Part shown: piece by piece, positions 24,099-32,473 of the stretch
How positions within the stretch are numbered: position 1 is the first letter of the stretch
How the letters are laid out: each line of letters opens with the position of its first letter
Assembly (NCBI GenBank): GCA_011364905.1
Contig: RDNZ01000012.1
Coordinates: 1-62,631, forward strand
DNA: 62,631 nucleotides
Source of the DNA: Candidatus Thorarchaeota archaeon
GTDB taxonomy: Archaea > Asgardarchaeota > Thorarchaeia > Thorarchaeales > Thorarchaeaceae
Direction of reading: 5' to 3'
Translations under genes and position numbers: made by a program
The notes under the pieces: generated by a model
Told to the model about the DNA's origin: nothing
The model's input: the letters and a program-made list of their open reading frames with translations, nothing else
Databases searched by the model: none

Positions 24099-25349
24099 TC
24101 ACTTCCTGCTTTGGAGTATCTTAGACACAACAGCACGGGCCTGGGTCACACTCTCAGGCACTTCAGCAGGACCCAAGGCGGTGCCACATGCATAGATGTG
24201 ATCACCTATCACGACCTCGTCTTCTGAAGCTGGATCTGCGGCTGCCACAAATCCACTTGCAGACTTTATTCCAAGTGTTTCAATGAGTTTGTCCATCCCT
24301 TCTGGCGGTTCAAGCGCTGAGGACAGCACAAAGAGGTCCACCGTGAACTTGAGATATTTATTGAGTAGAGAGTCATAGACTGTAATGTCTAGGGTATCAT
24401 CTTCACGAGGCTGAACAAGCGAAACTCTACCTCGAAGAAACTCCACTCCTGACTCTCGGGACCGACGATAGTAACGCTCGTACCTCTCATATGTGCGTAT
24501 ATCCATGTAGACAACGCTGACCCGAACATCATCTCGTTCTTGTGTTAGAATACTGGCGTGTTTAAGAGCAAAGATACAACATATCTTGGAACAGTAGGGA
24601 TAGTAGTTCTCATCCCTACTTCCCACGCACTGCACCATCATCACTCGTTTTGCAGGCTTTCCATCAGACGGGCGTACAAGAACTCCACCTGAGTCACTAT
24701 TTGGATCGATTATTTTTGCCAGTTCAAGCTGGGTTATGATGTTAGGATATTTCCCATACTTGTACTCATCCACATTGATTGGCTGTAATTCATGATAACC
24801 GGTTGCAATGATTATATCCGAAACCTGTATTGTTTCTTCAACGGGTTGCGCGTTCAGGTTGATTGCCTTTGTCGGACACTCCTCCTCAGCCTGCTTTGCA
24901 CCATCGTCAGTCTTTTCAGGGTTGAAAACAACAGCTTGTGGCTGGCACTGTGGTGACAATAAATGAAAAGCCTTTGATTTCTCCAAGCAGAGCCCGCACA
25001 TTGTACACTTCCTTGGGTGAATGTATTCTGGACCTTTCGTGAGCTTCACTTTGAACTGCCCAGGGGCCCCTGAGATCTCATCTATTTCGCTGTTCATCTT
25101 CAGCGTTATGTTAGGTTGATCAATAAGCGCACTTCTATAGAAACACTTACGGATTCCTGGACGCCATCGGTTTCCTTCAAAACAGTAGAAGCAATCGTCA
25201 GTTGGGAATGCCTTGTAAAGGTCGAGGGCATTGCCTCCTACAGTTTCTTTGCGTTCAACGAGAATTGCTTTGATTCCCGAGTCTGCAAGCTCAACAGCAG
25301 CTGTCATGCCTGCTACGCCGGCTCCAATGACAAGGACCGGATTGGACAT
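24099..25349 (-). CDS. short HdrA-like FAD protein (second HdrA)
   Basis: This 416-residue protein covers the HdrA flavin domain only: FAD motif VIGAGVAGMTAAVELADSG, one internal ferredoxin-like motif CTMCGLC with later C residues, QCVGSRDENYYPYCSKICC, and VYMDIRTYERYERYYRRS. It lacks the N-terminal HdrA domain, the C-terminal ferredoxin and the MvhD module of its neighbour, so it is a second, reduced HdrA. A pair of HdrAs could give two flavin sites in one complex. ATG 25349 has GGTGAGGTG just upstream; GTG 25358 is an alternative. It lies 9 bases before the fusion gene. Confidence 0.9.
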   Translation of the reverse strand: MSNPVLVIGAGVAGMTAAVELADSGIKAILVERKETVGGNALDLYKAFPTDDCFYCFEGNRWRPGIRKCFYRSALIDQPNITLKMNSEIDEISGAPGQFKVKLTKGPEYIHPRKCTMCGLCLEKSKAFHLLSPQCQPQAVVFNPEKTDDGAKQAEEECPTKAINLNAQPVEETIQVSDIIIATGYHELQPINVDEYKYGKYPNIITQLELAKIIDPNSDSGGVLVRPSDGKPAKRVMMVQCVGSRDENYYPYCSKICCIFALKHASILTQERDDVRVSVVYMDIRTYERYERYYRRSRESGVEFLRGRVSLVQPREDDTLDITVYDSLLNKYLKFTVDLFVLSSALEPPEGMDKLIETLGIKSASGFVAAADPASEDEVVIGDHIYACGTALGPAEVPESVTQARAVVSKILQSRK

Positions 25350-25359
25350 GTCTTTCACC

Positions 25360-26226
25360 TCACCCGCTCAGATGATCAAGGATTGGGGCGGCAGGTACCC
25401 TGTTCATGCTTAGACCTACTTCCTCCTCATCCATTCCTATGGCCAAACCAAGAATTTGAGGATAAAGAAGAACAGGGAGGTTGTACTCCTCGCCATAGGA
25501 TTCCTTTAGACCAAGTTGCTGTAAATCCAATTGGTTTCCGCATGCAGGACAAACTACAGTAACAAATTCAGCACCATTTTCCTTCATAGATTTCAATTTA
25601 TCACGTGCCAACCGGATTCCGAGATTCTCATCCACTGGTAGAACTGTGGCACCGCAACATTGTTTCCATATGGGATATTCAATAACCTTTGCTCCAGTAG
25701 CTTCAATCAATTCATTGAGATACTCCCGCTTGAACTCGGTTACATCAGCTGGACGGAGAAGATGGCAACCATAGTGGATTGCGATTCCTACACCATCTAG
25801 AGGCTTTGTCACCTTTTTCTGTATCTCCGTGATACCGATATCCGTATACAGTGCTTCAACAAAATGACGTGGTGTGATTGTGCCCTTAAACTCCAGTCCT
25901 TCCTTCTTCAGGATTGTATTGACCTGTTTCCTATGATTAGCATCATGCTTTAGAAAATGATAAACATCCTTGAGTGACCCAAAACACCCATTGCAGGGTG
26001 TGACAATATCATGCCCGTTTTTCTCAGCAATTGCCAAGGTCCGTGCGTTTACCGTGAGCCACGCCATGTAATCAATAGAACGTAGGTTGGGACTGCCGCA
26101 ACAGCCGACACCCTCCATGTATTCTAGTTGTATATCAAAGGCCTCTGCAACTTTGATCATGGCTGCTTCATAGTTGGGGTAGTTTGCAGGCACACTGCAA
26201 CCCATGTATAGGTTGTATACAGGCAT
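25360..26226 (-). CDS. hdrB: heterodisulfide reductase subunit B (HdrB)
   Basis: The 288-residue protein is HdrB, carrier of the two noncubane 4Fe-4S clusters at which disulfide is reduced. Both CCG motifs are intact: CSVPANYP..., GVGCCGSPN and CNGCFGS form the first; YGCHLLRPADV, KQCCGATVLP and CPACGNQLD form the second. In methanogens the substrate is CoM-S-S-CoB. Here no methanogenesis gene is seen, so another disulfide or acceptor is expected. ATG 26226 lies one base behind the hdrC stop, with GGTGAG as the ribosome-binding site. Confidence 0.93.
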   Translation of the reverse strand: MPVYNLYMGCSVPANYPNYEAAMIKVAEAFDIQLEYMEGVGCCGSPNLRSIDYMAWLTVNARTLAIAEKNGHDIVTPCNGCFGSLKDVYHFLKHDANHRKQVNTILKKEGLEFKGTITPRHFVEALYTDIGITEIQKKVTKPLDGVGIAIHYGCHLLRPADVTEFKREYLNELIEATGAKVIEYPIWKQCCGATVLPVDENLGIRLARDKLKSMKENGAEFVTVVCPACGNQLDLQQLGLKESYGEEYNLPVLLYPQILGLAIGMDEEEVGLSMNRVPAAPILDHLSG

Positions 26227-26227
26227 C

Positions 26228-26770
26228 TCACTCACCACTGTCCACTATTTTGTTGGTTCGGGTTTCCTTGAGGATGTTCTTCAAAGCATCAACGGATAGA
26301 CCAGGCACCTCTGGCTCAAGTCCCATGTCCTCACGCTCCCAGTCTGCGGTCACTGTGTAGAGTTGACCCTTCTCTAGGAGCTCCTTCGCCAGACCAATGA
26401 TATTAGCAGGAATCTTACCTTCCTCAGCTGCTAGGTTCTTACAGTCAAAGAAAATGTCAGTAACCCGTACTTTCTGAGGACAACGTTCTTGACATTGAAA
26501 ACATGTCAAACAAAGCCAGATTTCGTCAGAGGAGAGGACCTCATCACGCATTCCTAGAAGTATCATTCGGATTAGCTGGTGTGGTTTATACTTCCAGATA
26601 TTCGCAATGGGGCATGCTGCTGTACATGTCGAGCAGGCAAAACAAGCAGACAGCTCCTCGCCATTTGGCATACTATGAATCTCTTCCCGAAACTTGACAT
26701 CAAGTTTGGACATTTCAATAGGTTCGGTCAAAGTGACTGGAGGACCAGCCGGTTCTTTTGTTTCAGCCAT
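26228..26770 (-). CDS. hdrC: heterodisulfide reductase subunit C (HdrC)
   Basis: The 180-residue protein is HdrC with two 4Fe-4S motifs, CFACSTCTAACP and CLTCFQCQERCP, that carry electrons from HdrA to HdrB. The intervening IWKYKPHQLIRMILLGMRDE and following RVTDIFFDCKNLAAEEGKIP are typical. ATG 26770 (MAETKEPAG) is preferred over a start five residues upstream. It is the first gene of the operon hdrC-hdrB-hdrA-hdrA/mvhD-ferredoxin protein, all within a few bases of one another. Confidence 0.92.
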   Translation of the reverse strand: MAETKEPAGPPVTLTEPIEMSKLDVKFREEIHSMPNGEELSACFACSTCTAACPIANIWKYKPHQLIRMILLGMRDEVLSSDEIWLCLTCFQCQERCPQKVRVTDIFFDCKNLAAEEGKIPANIIGLAKELLEKGQLYTVTADWEREDMGLEPEVPGLSVDALKNILKETRTNKIVDSGE

Positions 26771-26830
26771 GGGTGCGCACCGCATGAGAGTTTAAGCTAT
26801 GTCGCCAGTTGGCAGACCCATTCTTTTGCC

Positions 26831-26840
26831 TATATTAAAA
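26831..26840 (-). promoter_or_regulatory. TATA-like element of the Hdr operon
   Basis: Read on the minus strand this is TTTTAATATA, about 60 bases before the hdrC ATG, at a position consistent with an archaeal TATA box giving a leader of roughly 35 bases. No operator repeat is obvious. Confidence 0.4.
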
Positions 26841-26866
26841 GTTTGCAGAGACGGCTAATATTCGAA

Positions 26867-27079
26867 TCACTGCTTTGGAAGCCCTTTCTTATAGATTAAG
26901 TAGAGGATAAGAATCGAACAAAACACGATTATTGACACATAGACGGTGGGCGTTAGAATACTGAATCCCCAGGTGTATCCTTCTGCTATCCTCAGCTCCC
27001 ATATTACTCCTCCTGCGGTAGCAAGTAAAATGCATACTAGACCAACTAGATAGAATTGCCATTTCTGATGTAATGACAT
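26867..27079 (-). CDS. small two-TM membrane protein
   Basis: This 70-residue protein has two membrane helices (about 9-27 and 42-63: LVGLVCILLATAGGVIWEL and TVYVSIIVFCSILILYLI) with a short polar loop and a basic C-terminus (KKGLPKQ). No family is recognised. It lies between the Hdr operon and the GINS operon, transcribed in the same direction as both, and is separated from each by 40 to 100 bases. Confidence 0.5.
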   Translation of the reverse strand: MSLHQKWQFYLVGLVCILLATAGGVIWELRIAEGYTWGFSILTPTVYVSIIVFCSILILYLIYKKGLPKQ

Positions 27080-27119
27080 GGATTTACCAATATTCTAGGG
27101 GTTCTTAGTACTTTCTATA

Positions 27120-27407
27120 CTACTCACTTCGAATCAGATTCAATAATCTTTCAACTCTGATTCTTAGTTGTTCATACGAATCCAAAGATGCGTGCCGGGT
27201 TTCAGTGCTTGCTCTGATAATGTACGCTTTGAGGTCTTCTGTGTTCCCCTTCATGTTTGTTAGAATCGCGCTACCTTCATTCAACAGTTTCAGAGTATTA
27301 GTCAGCGAAACTTGGAATTTGTCATGCTCTCGGGTTAGCTTTTGTTGGCTTTGGTCTATAAACTCAATAAGTGACCTTACCTCAATGATCAGGTCCTCTT
27401 TCTTCAT
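27120..27407 (-). CDS. small helical protein in the GINS-primase operon
   Basis: This 95-residue protein looks like one long helical hairpin or coiled coil: MKKEDLIIEVRSLIEFIDQS, LTNTLKLLNEGSAILTNMK, SYEQLRIRVERLLNLIRSE. No known domain. Its ATG lies two bases after the GINS stop, so it is probably cotranslated with GINS and PriS. A role as an accessory replication factor is inference from position alone. Confidence 0.55.
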   Translation of the reverse strand: MKKEDLIIEVRSLIEFIDQSQQKLTREHDKFQVSLTNTLKLLNEGSAILTNMKGNTEDLKAYIIRASTETRHASLDSYEQLRIRVERLLNLIRSE

Positions 27408-27409
27408 TC

Positions 27410-28012
27410 CTAGAGGCCCTCCTCAACAACGATACGGACAACTGTACCGTCGCGCAGCCAAGCTCTTGCATTAGCTGCAGGGATCATCGCAATATCCTCC
27501 TTCTTGAATGGTCCATAGGTTTTCTCATCAAGGCCTAGGAAAGCGGCAGAAATTGGACGAAGAAATCGTACGGTCACATACTCAATCATATCGGAAGCAG
27601 GTTGAGTTTCAGATTCATCGTCACTAATCCGCTCTATTGGTTTTGCACCAGCCAATGACTCTTTGACAAATTCCATATGACCATCAAGCGCTCTTTGTGC
27701 CCTGTTGTACAACTCCTCCTCTGCAAGGGTCATATCACCTCTAGGTCGATGCCCTGCGAGGATTGCTTTCAGGATTTTTTGTCTGCGAAGAACCAGCAAG
27801 TCCTCTATCATGAACTCAAGGTTGAGAGCTTCCTGTGTTAGCATATCAGCTTGAATCCGTTTGTCTGCATCTACAGATGCTAGAGATAAACGTACACTAG
27901 AAAGATAGGCAATCATTTTACTAAGACGTAGATCACCTAGGTCTTGGAGTCCTTCATTCCTGACTTCATTCTCCCAGGTCGTTTTAATGTCGTCATATCC
28001 CAAATCACTCAA
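27410..28012 (-). CDS. GINS complex subunit (Gins51-like)
   Basis: The protein is an archaeal GINS subunit, part of the Cdc45-MCM-GINS helicase. The N-terminal A domain is helical (EALNLEFMIEDLLVLRRQKI, the signature helix LRRQKILKAIL), and the C-terminal B domain is a small beta unit ending TYGPFKKEDIAMIPAANAR and WLRDGTVVRI. I place the start at TTG 28012 because AAGGAG ends nine bases earlier, giving 200 residues and an eight-base overlap with priS; TTG 28039 is less likely. priS followed by a GINS gene is a conserved archaeal order. Confidence 0.85.
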   Translation of the reverse strand: MSDLGYDDIKTTWENEVRNEGLQDLGDLRLSKMIAYLSSVRLSLASVDADKRIQADMLTQEALNLEFMIEDLLVLRRQKILKAILAGHRPRGDMTLAEEELYNRAQRALDGHMEFVKESLAGAKPIERISDDESETQPASDMIEYVTVRFLRPISAAFLGLDEKTYGPFKKEDIAMIPAANARAWLRDGTVVRIVVEEGL

Positions 28013-29393
28013 TGATAGCAACTCCTTTACATAGCGCAAATGTAGCAGCTGCCGTTGGTAGCTCTACAGACTCACCATGATATGGACCATAGGTTTCATC
28101 ACCTATTCTAAAACGTGGAACTCCAGGGGATCTAGCAAGAAACTTCACCTTCATCTGTCCATCATCAAATGCTATAGCATCGTGAAAGGGATCGAAACTG
28201 TCAAGACCATCTCTTGTCAATTTGCTCACAAGAAAGCCAGTCTTGCCATTTAGGCTCCCGATTAAGCGGATGACCCTATGAATGTCATGAGTAACAGGTC
28301 GGTCAATCTCTCCGCCGTAGAACTCCGCGGCTTTCTCTCCGATTTCCTGCCAAGATTTTGGTCCTATACCTTTCACTTCCTTTGCAAGAACAGGTGGGTT
28401 TCTACGCAATCCATCTACAGCTGCCGCCTTACTCTTTCTGAGTAGTTCGACCCACCTCTCAGTCCCGTCATAGGAGTCGATATTTTGCACAAACTCGATA
28501 ATAGCGTCAGCCAACTTACCAGGCCATCCTGGGGAGGACCGGTCTGATATCCTGTTCACACCACCTTGAGAAACTATTATTTTTTCAGTATTAAGACCAA
28601 GTCCCATTATATAATGCACAATCTGAATACGTCCATTTGAATCGAGGGAGTAGACCTTTGGATCGCGGACCCGTACGTGATATCCTCTGTGACCACTATA
28701 GTTGATTTGAACGAATTCTGGGTCAAATCCAAAATCATTAGTGATAAAGTCATCATAGAGCTTTACAGTGTGTTTCTTCGCCTCATCCAGACATTTCTCG
28801 CATACCCACTTTCTTGTGCTGAAACTCGTACCTCCGCAGTCCGGACAGGTTTCTGGTGGAATACCAGTCCCCGTTTTATGGCAACTATCATTGTTGCAGC
28901 GCCAAGCATCGTGATCGTTTGCACAGGGTAAATCGAGGTGGTCTGCATCGATATCGAAGACAAGCTCCGCACCAAACCACTCTTTCTCACTCATATTTCT
29001 GGCAACAGGAACTCTGTAAAAGGCAGCCGAATGATAGACACTATGAGGAGCAACCGAAGCCAGGTCTCGTACAAGTTCATCTTTATTGAGATAGCCTACA
29101 TGTCTTCTCCAAGTGGTAGCCTGAACATCACTAGATCCGCACTTTGGGCATGCTTTAACAGGTGAGAAGGATGTCCCTGATTGCCCGCATCCTACTATTG
29201 TGGCACGCCCAGACTCGTCGCGGACCTTTCTCTTAGGACAAAACCAGTTGTATTCCCAGCTTTGTATTCCAAACTCCCGGTTATGTACATTTTCTGGAAC
29301 ATCAATGGAGTCAGGATTTGTTTTGTAGTATTCATGGAACATAAATCGAAGTTTCAAAACAGTGCTTGTGAAACCTTGATTCTTGTTGGACAT
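28005..29393 (-). CDS. priS: DNA primase small (catalytic) subunit PriS
   Basis: This 462-residue protein is the catalytic subunit of archaeal-eukaryotic primase. The active-site pair lies in LVFDIDADHLD (about residues 146-150), and SGHRGYHVRV gives the nucleotide-binding motif, with the third acidic residue expected further on. A zinc-binding insert of about 60 residues, CNNDSCHKTG, CPDCGG and CEKCLDEA, follows the first motif, and there is another CPKCGS cluster near the N-terminus. The length is longer than the minimal family because of these inserts. It heads the priS-GINS-small-protein operon, 51 bases downstream of PCNA. Confidence 0.93.
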   Translation of the reverse strand: MSNKNQGFTSTVLKLRFMFHEYYKTNPDSIDVPENVHNREFGIQSWEYNWFCPKRKVRDESGRATIVGCGQSGTSFSPVKACPKCGSSDVQATTWRRHVGYLNKDELVRDLASVAPHSVYHSAAFYRVPVARNMSEKEWFGAELVFDIDADHLDLPCANDHDAWRCNNDSCHKTGTGIPPETCPDCGGTSFSTRKWVCEKCLDEAKKHTVKLYDDFITNDFGFDPEFVQINYSGHRGYHVRVRDPKVYSLDSNGRIQIVHYIMGLGLNTEKIIVSQGGVNRISDRSSPGWPGKLADAIIEFVQNIDSYDGTERWVELLRKSKAAAVDGLRRNPPVLAKEVKGIGPKSWQEIGEKAAEFYGGEIDRPVTHDIHRVIRLIGSLNGKTGFLVSKLTRDGLDSFDPFHDAIAFDDGQMKVKFLARSPGVPRFRIGDETYGPYHGESVELPTAAATFALCKGVAIIE

Positions 29394-29444
29394 ACATTAA
29401 AACTCCATCAATCGGCACCGATAAAGTCGGAACCTTTGGTCCCT

Positions 29445-30200
29445 CTATCTACGTTCTACACGTGGTGCAAGAACGAAGCTAATGCTTCCAGCTTCTGCTA
29501 TTGGAAATTCCAACATCATGGGCTTACTGGAAGTGAATTGAAGCATCAAGCTGTCACTTGAAATCGCTTTTGAAATCTCCGACAGATAATTCAGAGCGTA
29601 CATTGCTACCGATTTGCCTGACACTTTTAACTGGAAAAGTGCCGGTGCATCACCTTTGGTGGTCAAAGCAACACTCGCTTCACCGGTATCACCTTCACCA
29701 GCGAATATGAGCTGTTCACCCTCTGCAGTGATTTTCACATGACTAGAAACAACTCCAATGTCCTTGATGGCCTGTTTGAAGGTGTCAGCCAACAATTCAG
29801 CCTTCACATCAAATTCAATACCGGGTTTCTTTGTTTGATCATCCGGTGGAGTAAGGCGTTGGAGTTTGAATACTCTGTTTGCTTGTCCAACCATTTTTAT
29901 CTCAAAACGGTTCTCAGACTCATCAAGATTAAACTCAAGATGCTCATCGCCCGTCATTCTTTTACTCACTTTAACGAGCTCATCAATACCCAAGCAAATA
30001 TCATGTTCGCCCTTGCAAGAGTACTCTTGAAAGATTCCAGAAGGCAAGACTAAATCAACCATTGCGGCCTTTGATGAGTCGAGTTGGCGAAGTGATATTC
30101 CAGATTCTGACACACGAAAATGTGCTTCTGTCAGTAGAGTTGCTAACGCATCAACAATCTGCTTCCATGTTTTTGTACTGTCGAGAGTTGCGTGAAACAT
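29445..30200 (-). CDS. pcn: DNA polymerase sliding clamp PCNA, copy 1
   Basis: This is one of two adjacent PCNA genes. The 251-residue chain has the two-domain clamp fold with the family marks GISLRQLDSSKAAMVDLVLP (N-terminal domain), the interdomain region LQRLTPPDDQ, LNYLSEISKAISSDSLML and the C-terminal FVLAPRVERR. It encircles DNA and tethers PolD, FEN1 and ligase. It lies 51 bases before priS on the same strand and 186 bases downstream of copy 2, close enough for shared or independent transcription. A TTTAAA element in the spacer could drive it separately. Confidence 0.93.
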   Translation of the reverse strand: MFHATLDSTKTWKQIVDALATLLTEAHFRVSESGISLRQLDSSKAAMVDLVLPSGIFQEYSCKGEHDICLGIDELVKVSKRMTGDEHLEFNLDESENRFEIKMVGQANRVFKLQRLTPPDDQTKKPGIEFDVKAELLADTFKQAIKDIGVVSSHVKITAEGEQLIFAGEGDTGEASVALTTKGDAPALFQLKVSGKSVAMYALNYLSEISKAISSDSLMLQFTSSKPMMLEFPIAEAGSISFVLAPRVERR

Positions 30201-30386
30201 GCTGTTATCTCCAGCTTTCCTTTGGTTACGAACTGACCTTAATAGACCCAGATGATGAACATCATCCGAGTGGTCAAGTATCGTTCATTATCTTTGGACT
30301 AGATTCTCAGAATGGATTCTGCATTTAAAATGTACTTCTCGGTGGTTTTGGTCTTTGCTTTATAGGTAGAACACACAAGATTATAG

Positions 30387-31139
30387 CTACCTTCTTTCTA
30401 TACGAGGGGCCAATAGGAACTTTATCAATCCACTTTCTGCTATAGGAAACTCAAGCATCACTGGTTTGTTCTCTGTCATTCGGAGAGTCAAACTATCACT
30501 TGAGATTGCCTTGGCGATTTCAGTAAGATAGCTGAGCGCGTACATCGAAGTGCCACTCTGTTTCACCTCTAATTCATGAAGAAGAGAGTCTTCTCCAAGC
30601 GTCAGTGAAACTTGGGCCTCACCGGCATCCCCCATTCCTCCAAAGGACAATGAGTCCTGTGTTGCTGTAATCTTCATGTGATTGGAAACAACACCAATGT
30701 CCTTGACCACTTGTTTGAAAGTATCAGAGAACATTTCAGCTCTTATTTCAAATGAGGACCTTATCTTCTGAGTCTTCTCTTCAGGTGGAGTAAGCAGCTG
30801 AATCTTGAATGTCCGTTCAGCCTGGCTAATCATTCTGATTTCAAAGCGGTTCTGAGTTTCGTCAAGGTTGAATTCTAGTTTGTCATCTCCAGCCATTCTT
30901 TTGCTCACTTTTGTCAGCTCATCCAATCCTAGACTCAGATTGTGTTCGCCCTTGCAGTGATACTCTTGAAATATACTTGAGGGAAGATAAAGATCAATCA
31001 TAGCAGCTCTTGATGAGTCATACTGGATCAATGAAAACCCATCATCTTTGATTAGAAAATGTGCTTCTGTCAATAGGGTTGCAACAGCATCAACAATTTG
31101 CTTCCACGCCTTGCTGCTATTAAGAGTCGCACGAAACAT
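30387..31139 (-). CDS. pcn: DNA polymerase sliding clamp PCNA, copy 2
   Basis: The 250-residue paralogue of copy 1 keeps the same plan: GFSLIQYDSSRAAMIDLYLP, LSYLTEIAKAISSDSLTLRM and a C-terminal FLLAPRIERR. Most residues of the two proteins agree by eye, with differences throughout rather than in one block, so the duplication is not recent. Two PCNAs could form homotrimers of each type or a mixed ring, as in Sulfolobales where three subunits form a heterotrimer. The gene lies 12 bases after the OB-fold-like protein. Confidence 0.93.
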   Translation of the reverse strand: MFRATLNSSKAWKQIVDAVATLLTEAHFLIKDDGFSLIQYDSSRAAMIDLYLPSSIFQEYHCKGEHNLSLGLDELTKVSKRMAGDDKLEFNLDETQNRFEIRMISQAERTFKIQLLTPPEEKTQKIRSSFEIRAEMFSDTFKQVVKDIGVVSNHMKITATQDSLSFGGMGDAGEAQVSLTLGEDSLLHELEVKQSGTSMYALSYLTEIAKAISSDSLTLRMTENKPVMLEFPIAESGLIKFLLAPRIERR

Positions 31140-31151
31140 CCTGCCTCGCCT

Positions 31152-31649
31152 TCATCCACTCATCGCTCTAGTCACTTTTCCCTCCATCTCTCGGACTTCC
31201 CTATAGAGTGCAACATCCAGCTTGTCGATGTCGTGAGCAAGTGATGCGTTGAATCTCAGCTCTTTTCCGCTCTCAGTTGTTTTTTCTGTAACCTCGCCAA
31301 TGAAGAGGTATCTCTTGCTCAATTCAAGAGAACCTTCGAAACTAACCTGGATTTTCCCTGCGTTCTTTACATCATCGTATATGTCTTGTACTACAGCTAG
31401 TCCGGGACTGACATCTACAACGATGCCCATAATTCGTACAGGGTCAGTTATGTCTGAGGACAGATCCCGAATAATAGTGAGTTTAGATGGCTTGCGTCGG
31501 GGGAAACTCTTCTCTTCGGTCAACTTTGTTACTCCATATAGTCTGCTAGAGCGATAGAACGATAGTTCAATTACGATGCAAGACTCGGGGGCTATAAACT
31601 TGTCAGTTTTGTTTCTGAGTGTATTCCATTCAGTTATATGTTGGGTCAA
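31152..31649 (-). CDS. OB-fold-like protein between TFS and PCNA
   Basis: This 165-residue protein is beta-rich and resembles a nucleic-acid-binding OB fold: PVRIMGIVVDVSPGLAVVQD (strands 1-2), GKIQVSFEGSLELSKRYLFI (strands 3-4) and GEVTEKTTESGKELRFNAS (strand 5), then a helical tail. RPA-like single-strand binding is possible but not proven. I choose TTG 31649 because GGAG lies six bases before it and its frame overlaps the TFS stop (TTGA). Coupling to TFS and PCNA suggests a role in replication or transcription. Confidence 0.6.
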   Translation of the reverse strand: MTQHITEWNTLRNKTDKFIAPESCIVIELSFYRSSRLYGVTKLTEEKSFPRRKPSKLTIIRDLSSDITDPVRIMGIVVDVSPGLAVVQDIYDDVKNAGKIQVSFEGSLELSKRYLFIGEVTEKTTESGKELRFNASLAHDIDKLDVALYREVREMEGKVTRAMSG

Positions 31650-31969
31650 TAATGTCTCCAAGTGTGTTTACACACTGTGCATCTATAGAATTCTGTGGCG
31701 CCTTCATCGCCTCTTCTTGTTTGGAGCGTCCAATAATAGGCCTCCGTATTTCCACATTTTGGACATGTTTCCTTTGTCACAGGCATGGGAATGGAGTCAT
31801 CCTCCACCACGACTATTTTGTCACGTGGAGTCTTTTCGATGTTTTGGGAGACTGTTAGTTGTCCTTCCAAATTCTTAGTGTGTCCACAACTACGGCATTT
31901 CAAGACTCTAGTACCATCATCTTCTGTTGTAGGCACCATCATTGCACCACATTTTTCACAAAATTCCAT
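31646..31969 (-). CDS. tfs: transcription factor S (TFS, archaeal TFIIS-like)
   Basis: This 107-residue protein rescues backtracked RNA polymerase by stimulating RNA cleavage. It has two zinc ribbons: CEKCG and CRSCGH at the N-terminus, and CPKCGNTEAYYWTLQTRRG with CTVCKHTWRHY at the C-terminus. The catalytic acidic pair is in RGDEGATEF (usually DEPAT), with D and E retained. Length and layout are standard for archaeal TFS. It is the first gene of the tfs-OB-pcna2 run. Confidence 0.93.
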   Translation of the reverse strand: MEFCEKCGAMMVPTTEDDGTRVLKCRSCGHTKNLEGQLTVSQNIEKTPRDKIVVVEDDSIPMPVTKETCPKCGNTEAYYWTLQTRRGDEGATEFYRCTVCKHTWRHY

Positions 31970-32038
31970 GAAGGATTCACTTCTCTGCTGCAGCGTTTAG
32001 ATTTCAATTAAGCATTACGACAACGTACATTTCGGGGC

Positions 32039-32449
32039 TCATGGTAGTGATTCAATATATTGTTCAAGGAAATTTTGAAAGGATAGAGCAGCAATTTCAC
32101 CTTCTCTCTTTCGGCTAGTTTTGGAGTCAATTCGCAATGTTGGTACAAGACTGTCAACTATTTCTTGGATTGTGACCAAACCTTTCATCCACAAGTAGGC
32201 AACGATAGCTTCGTATGAATCAGCTGCTCTTCCAGAGTCTGTTCTTCGGGAGATATATCTGTAAACTTCTGTAGAGCGTATGGCTCGTGCAAGCACACTG
32301 TCCCGGACCTTATCACCGGTAGCATGACCAAGAACTTGAGATTTAGCAAGTGAGTAACAGAGGTTGACTATACCATCTCCAACTTTTGCTAGACCTTTGT
32401 CATTCACGATTTCCTCAACAGACCTATGTTGGACAAAGGTATCCCACAT
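32039..32449 (-). CDS. archaeal RNase III-like family protein
   Basis: The 136-residue protein resembles the archaeal Ribonuc_3_2 family: GDGIVNLCYSLAKSQVLGHA, TGDKVRDSVLARAIRSTEVY, then DSYEAIVAYLWMKGLVTIQE. These correspond to the RNase III helices carrying acidic residues, but there is no double-strand RNA-binding domain. Whether it cleaves RNA is unknown. It lies immediately upstream of tfs and downstream of rpoL on the same strand, 24 bases after rpoL, so it may be cotranscribed with both. Confidence 0.75.
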   Translation of the reverse strand: MWDTFVQHRSVEEIVNDKGLAKVGDGIVNLCYSLAKSQVLGHATGDKVRDSVLARAIRSTEVYRYISRRTDSGRAADSYEAIVAYLWMKGLVTIQEIVDSLVPTLRIDSKTSRKREGEIAALSFQNFLEQYIESLP

Positions 32450-32473
32450 ATGAGGATCGCCACTTTTTTGAGA

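Noticed and set aside
30200..30387. gene in the spacer between the two PCNA genes
   Set aside because: Only short frames occur, and an 88-codon plus-strand frame runs antisense into PCNA copy 1, so this is read as promoter sequence.
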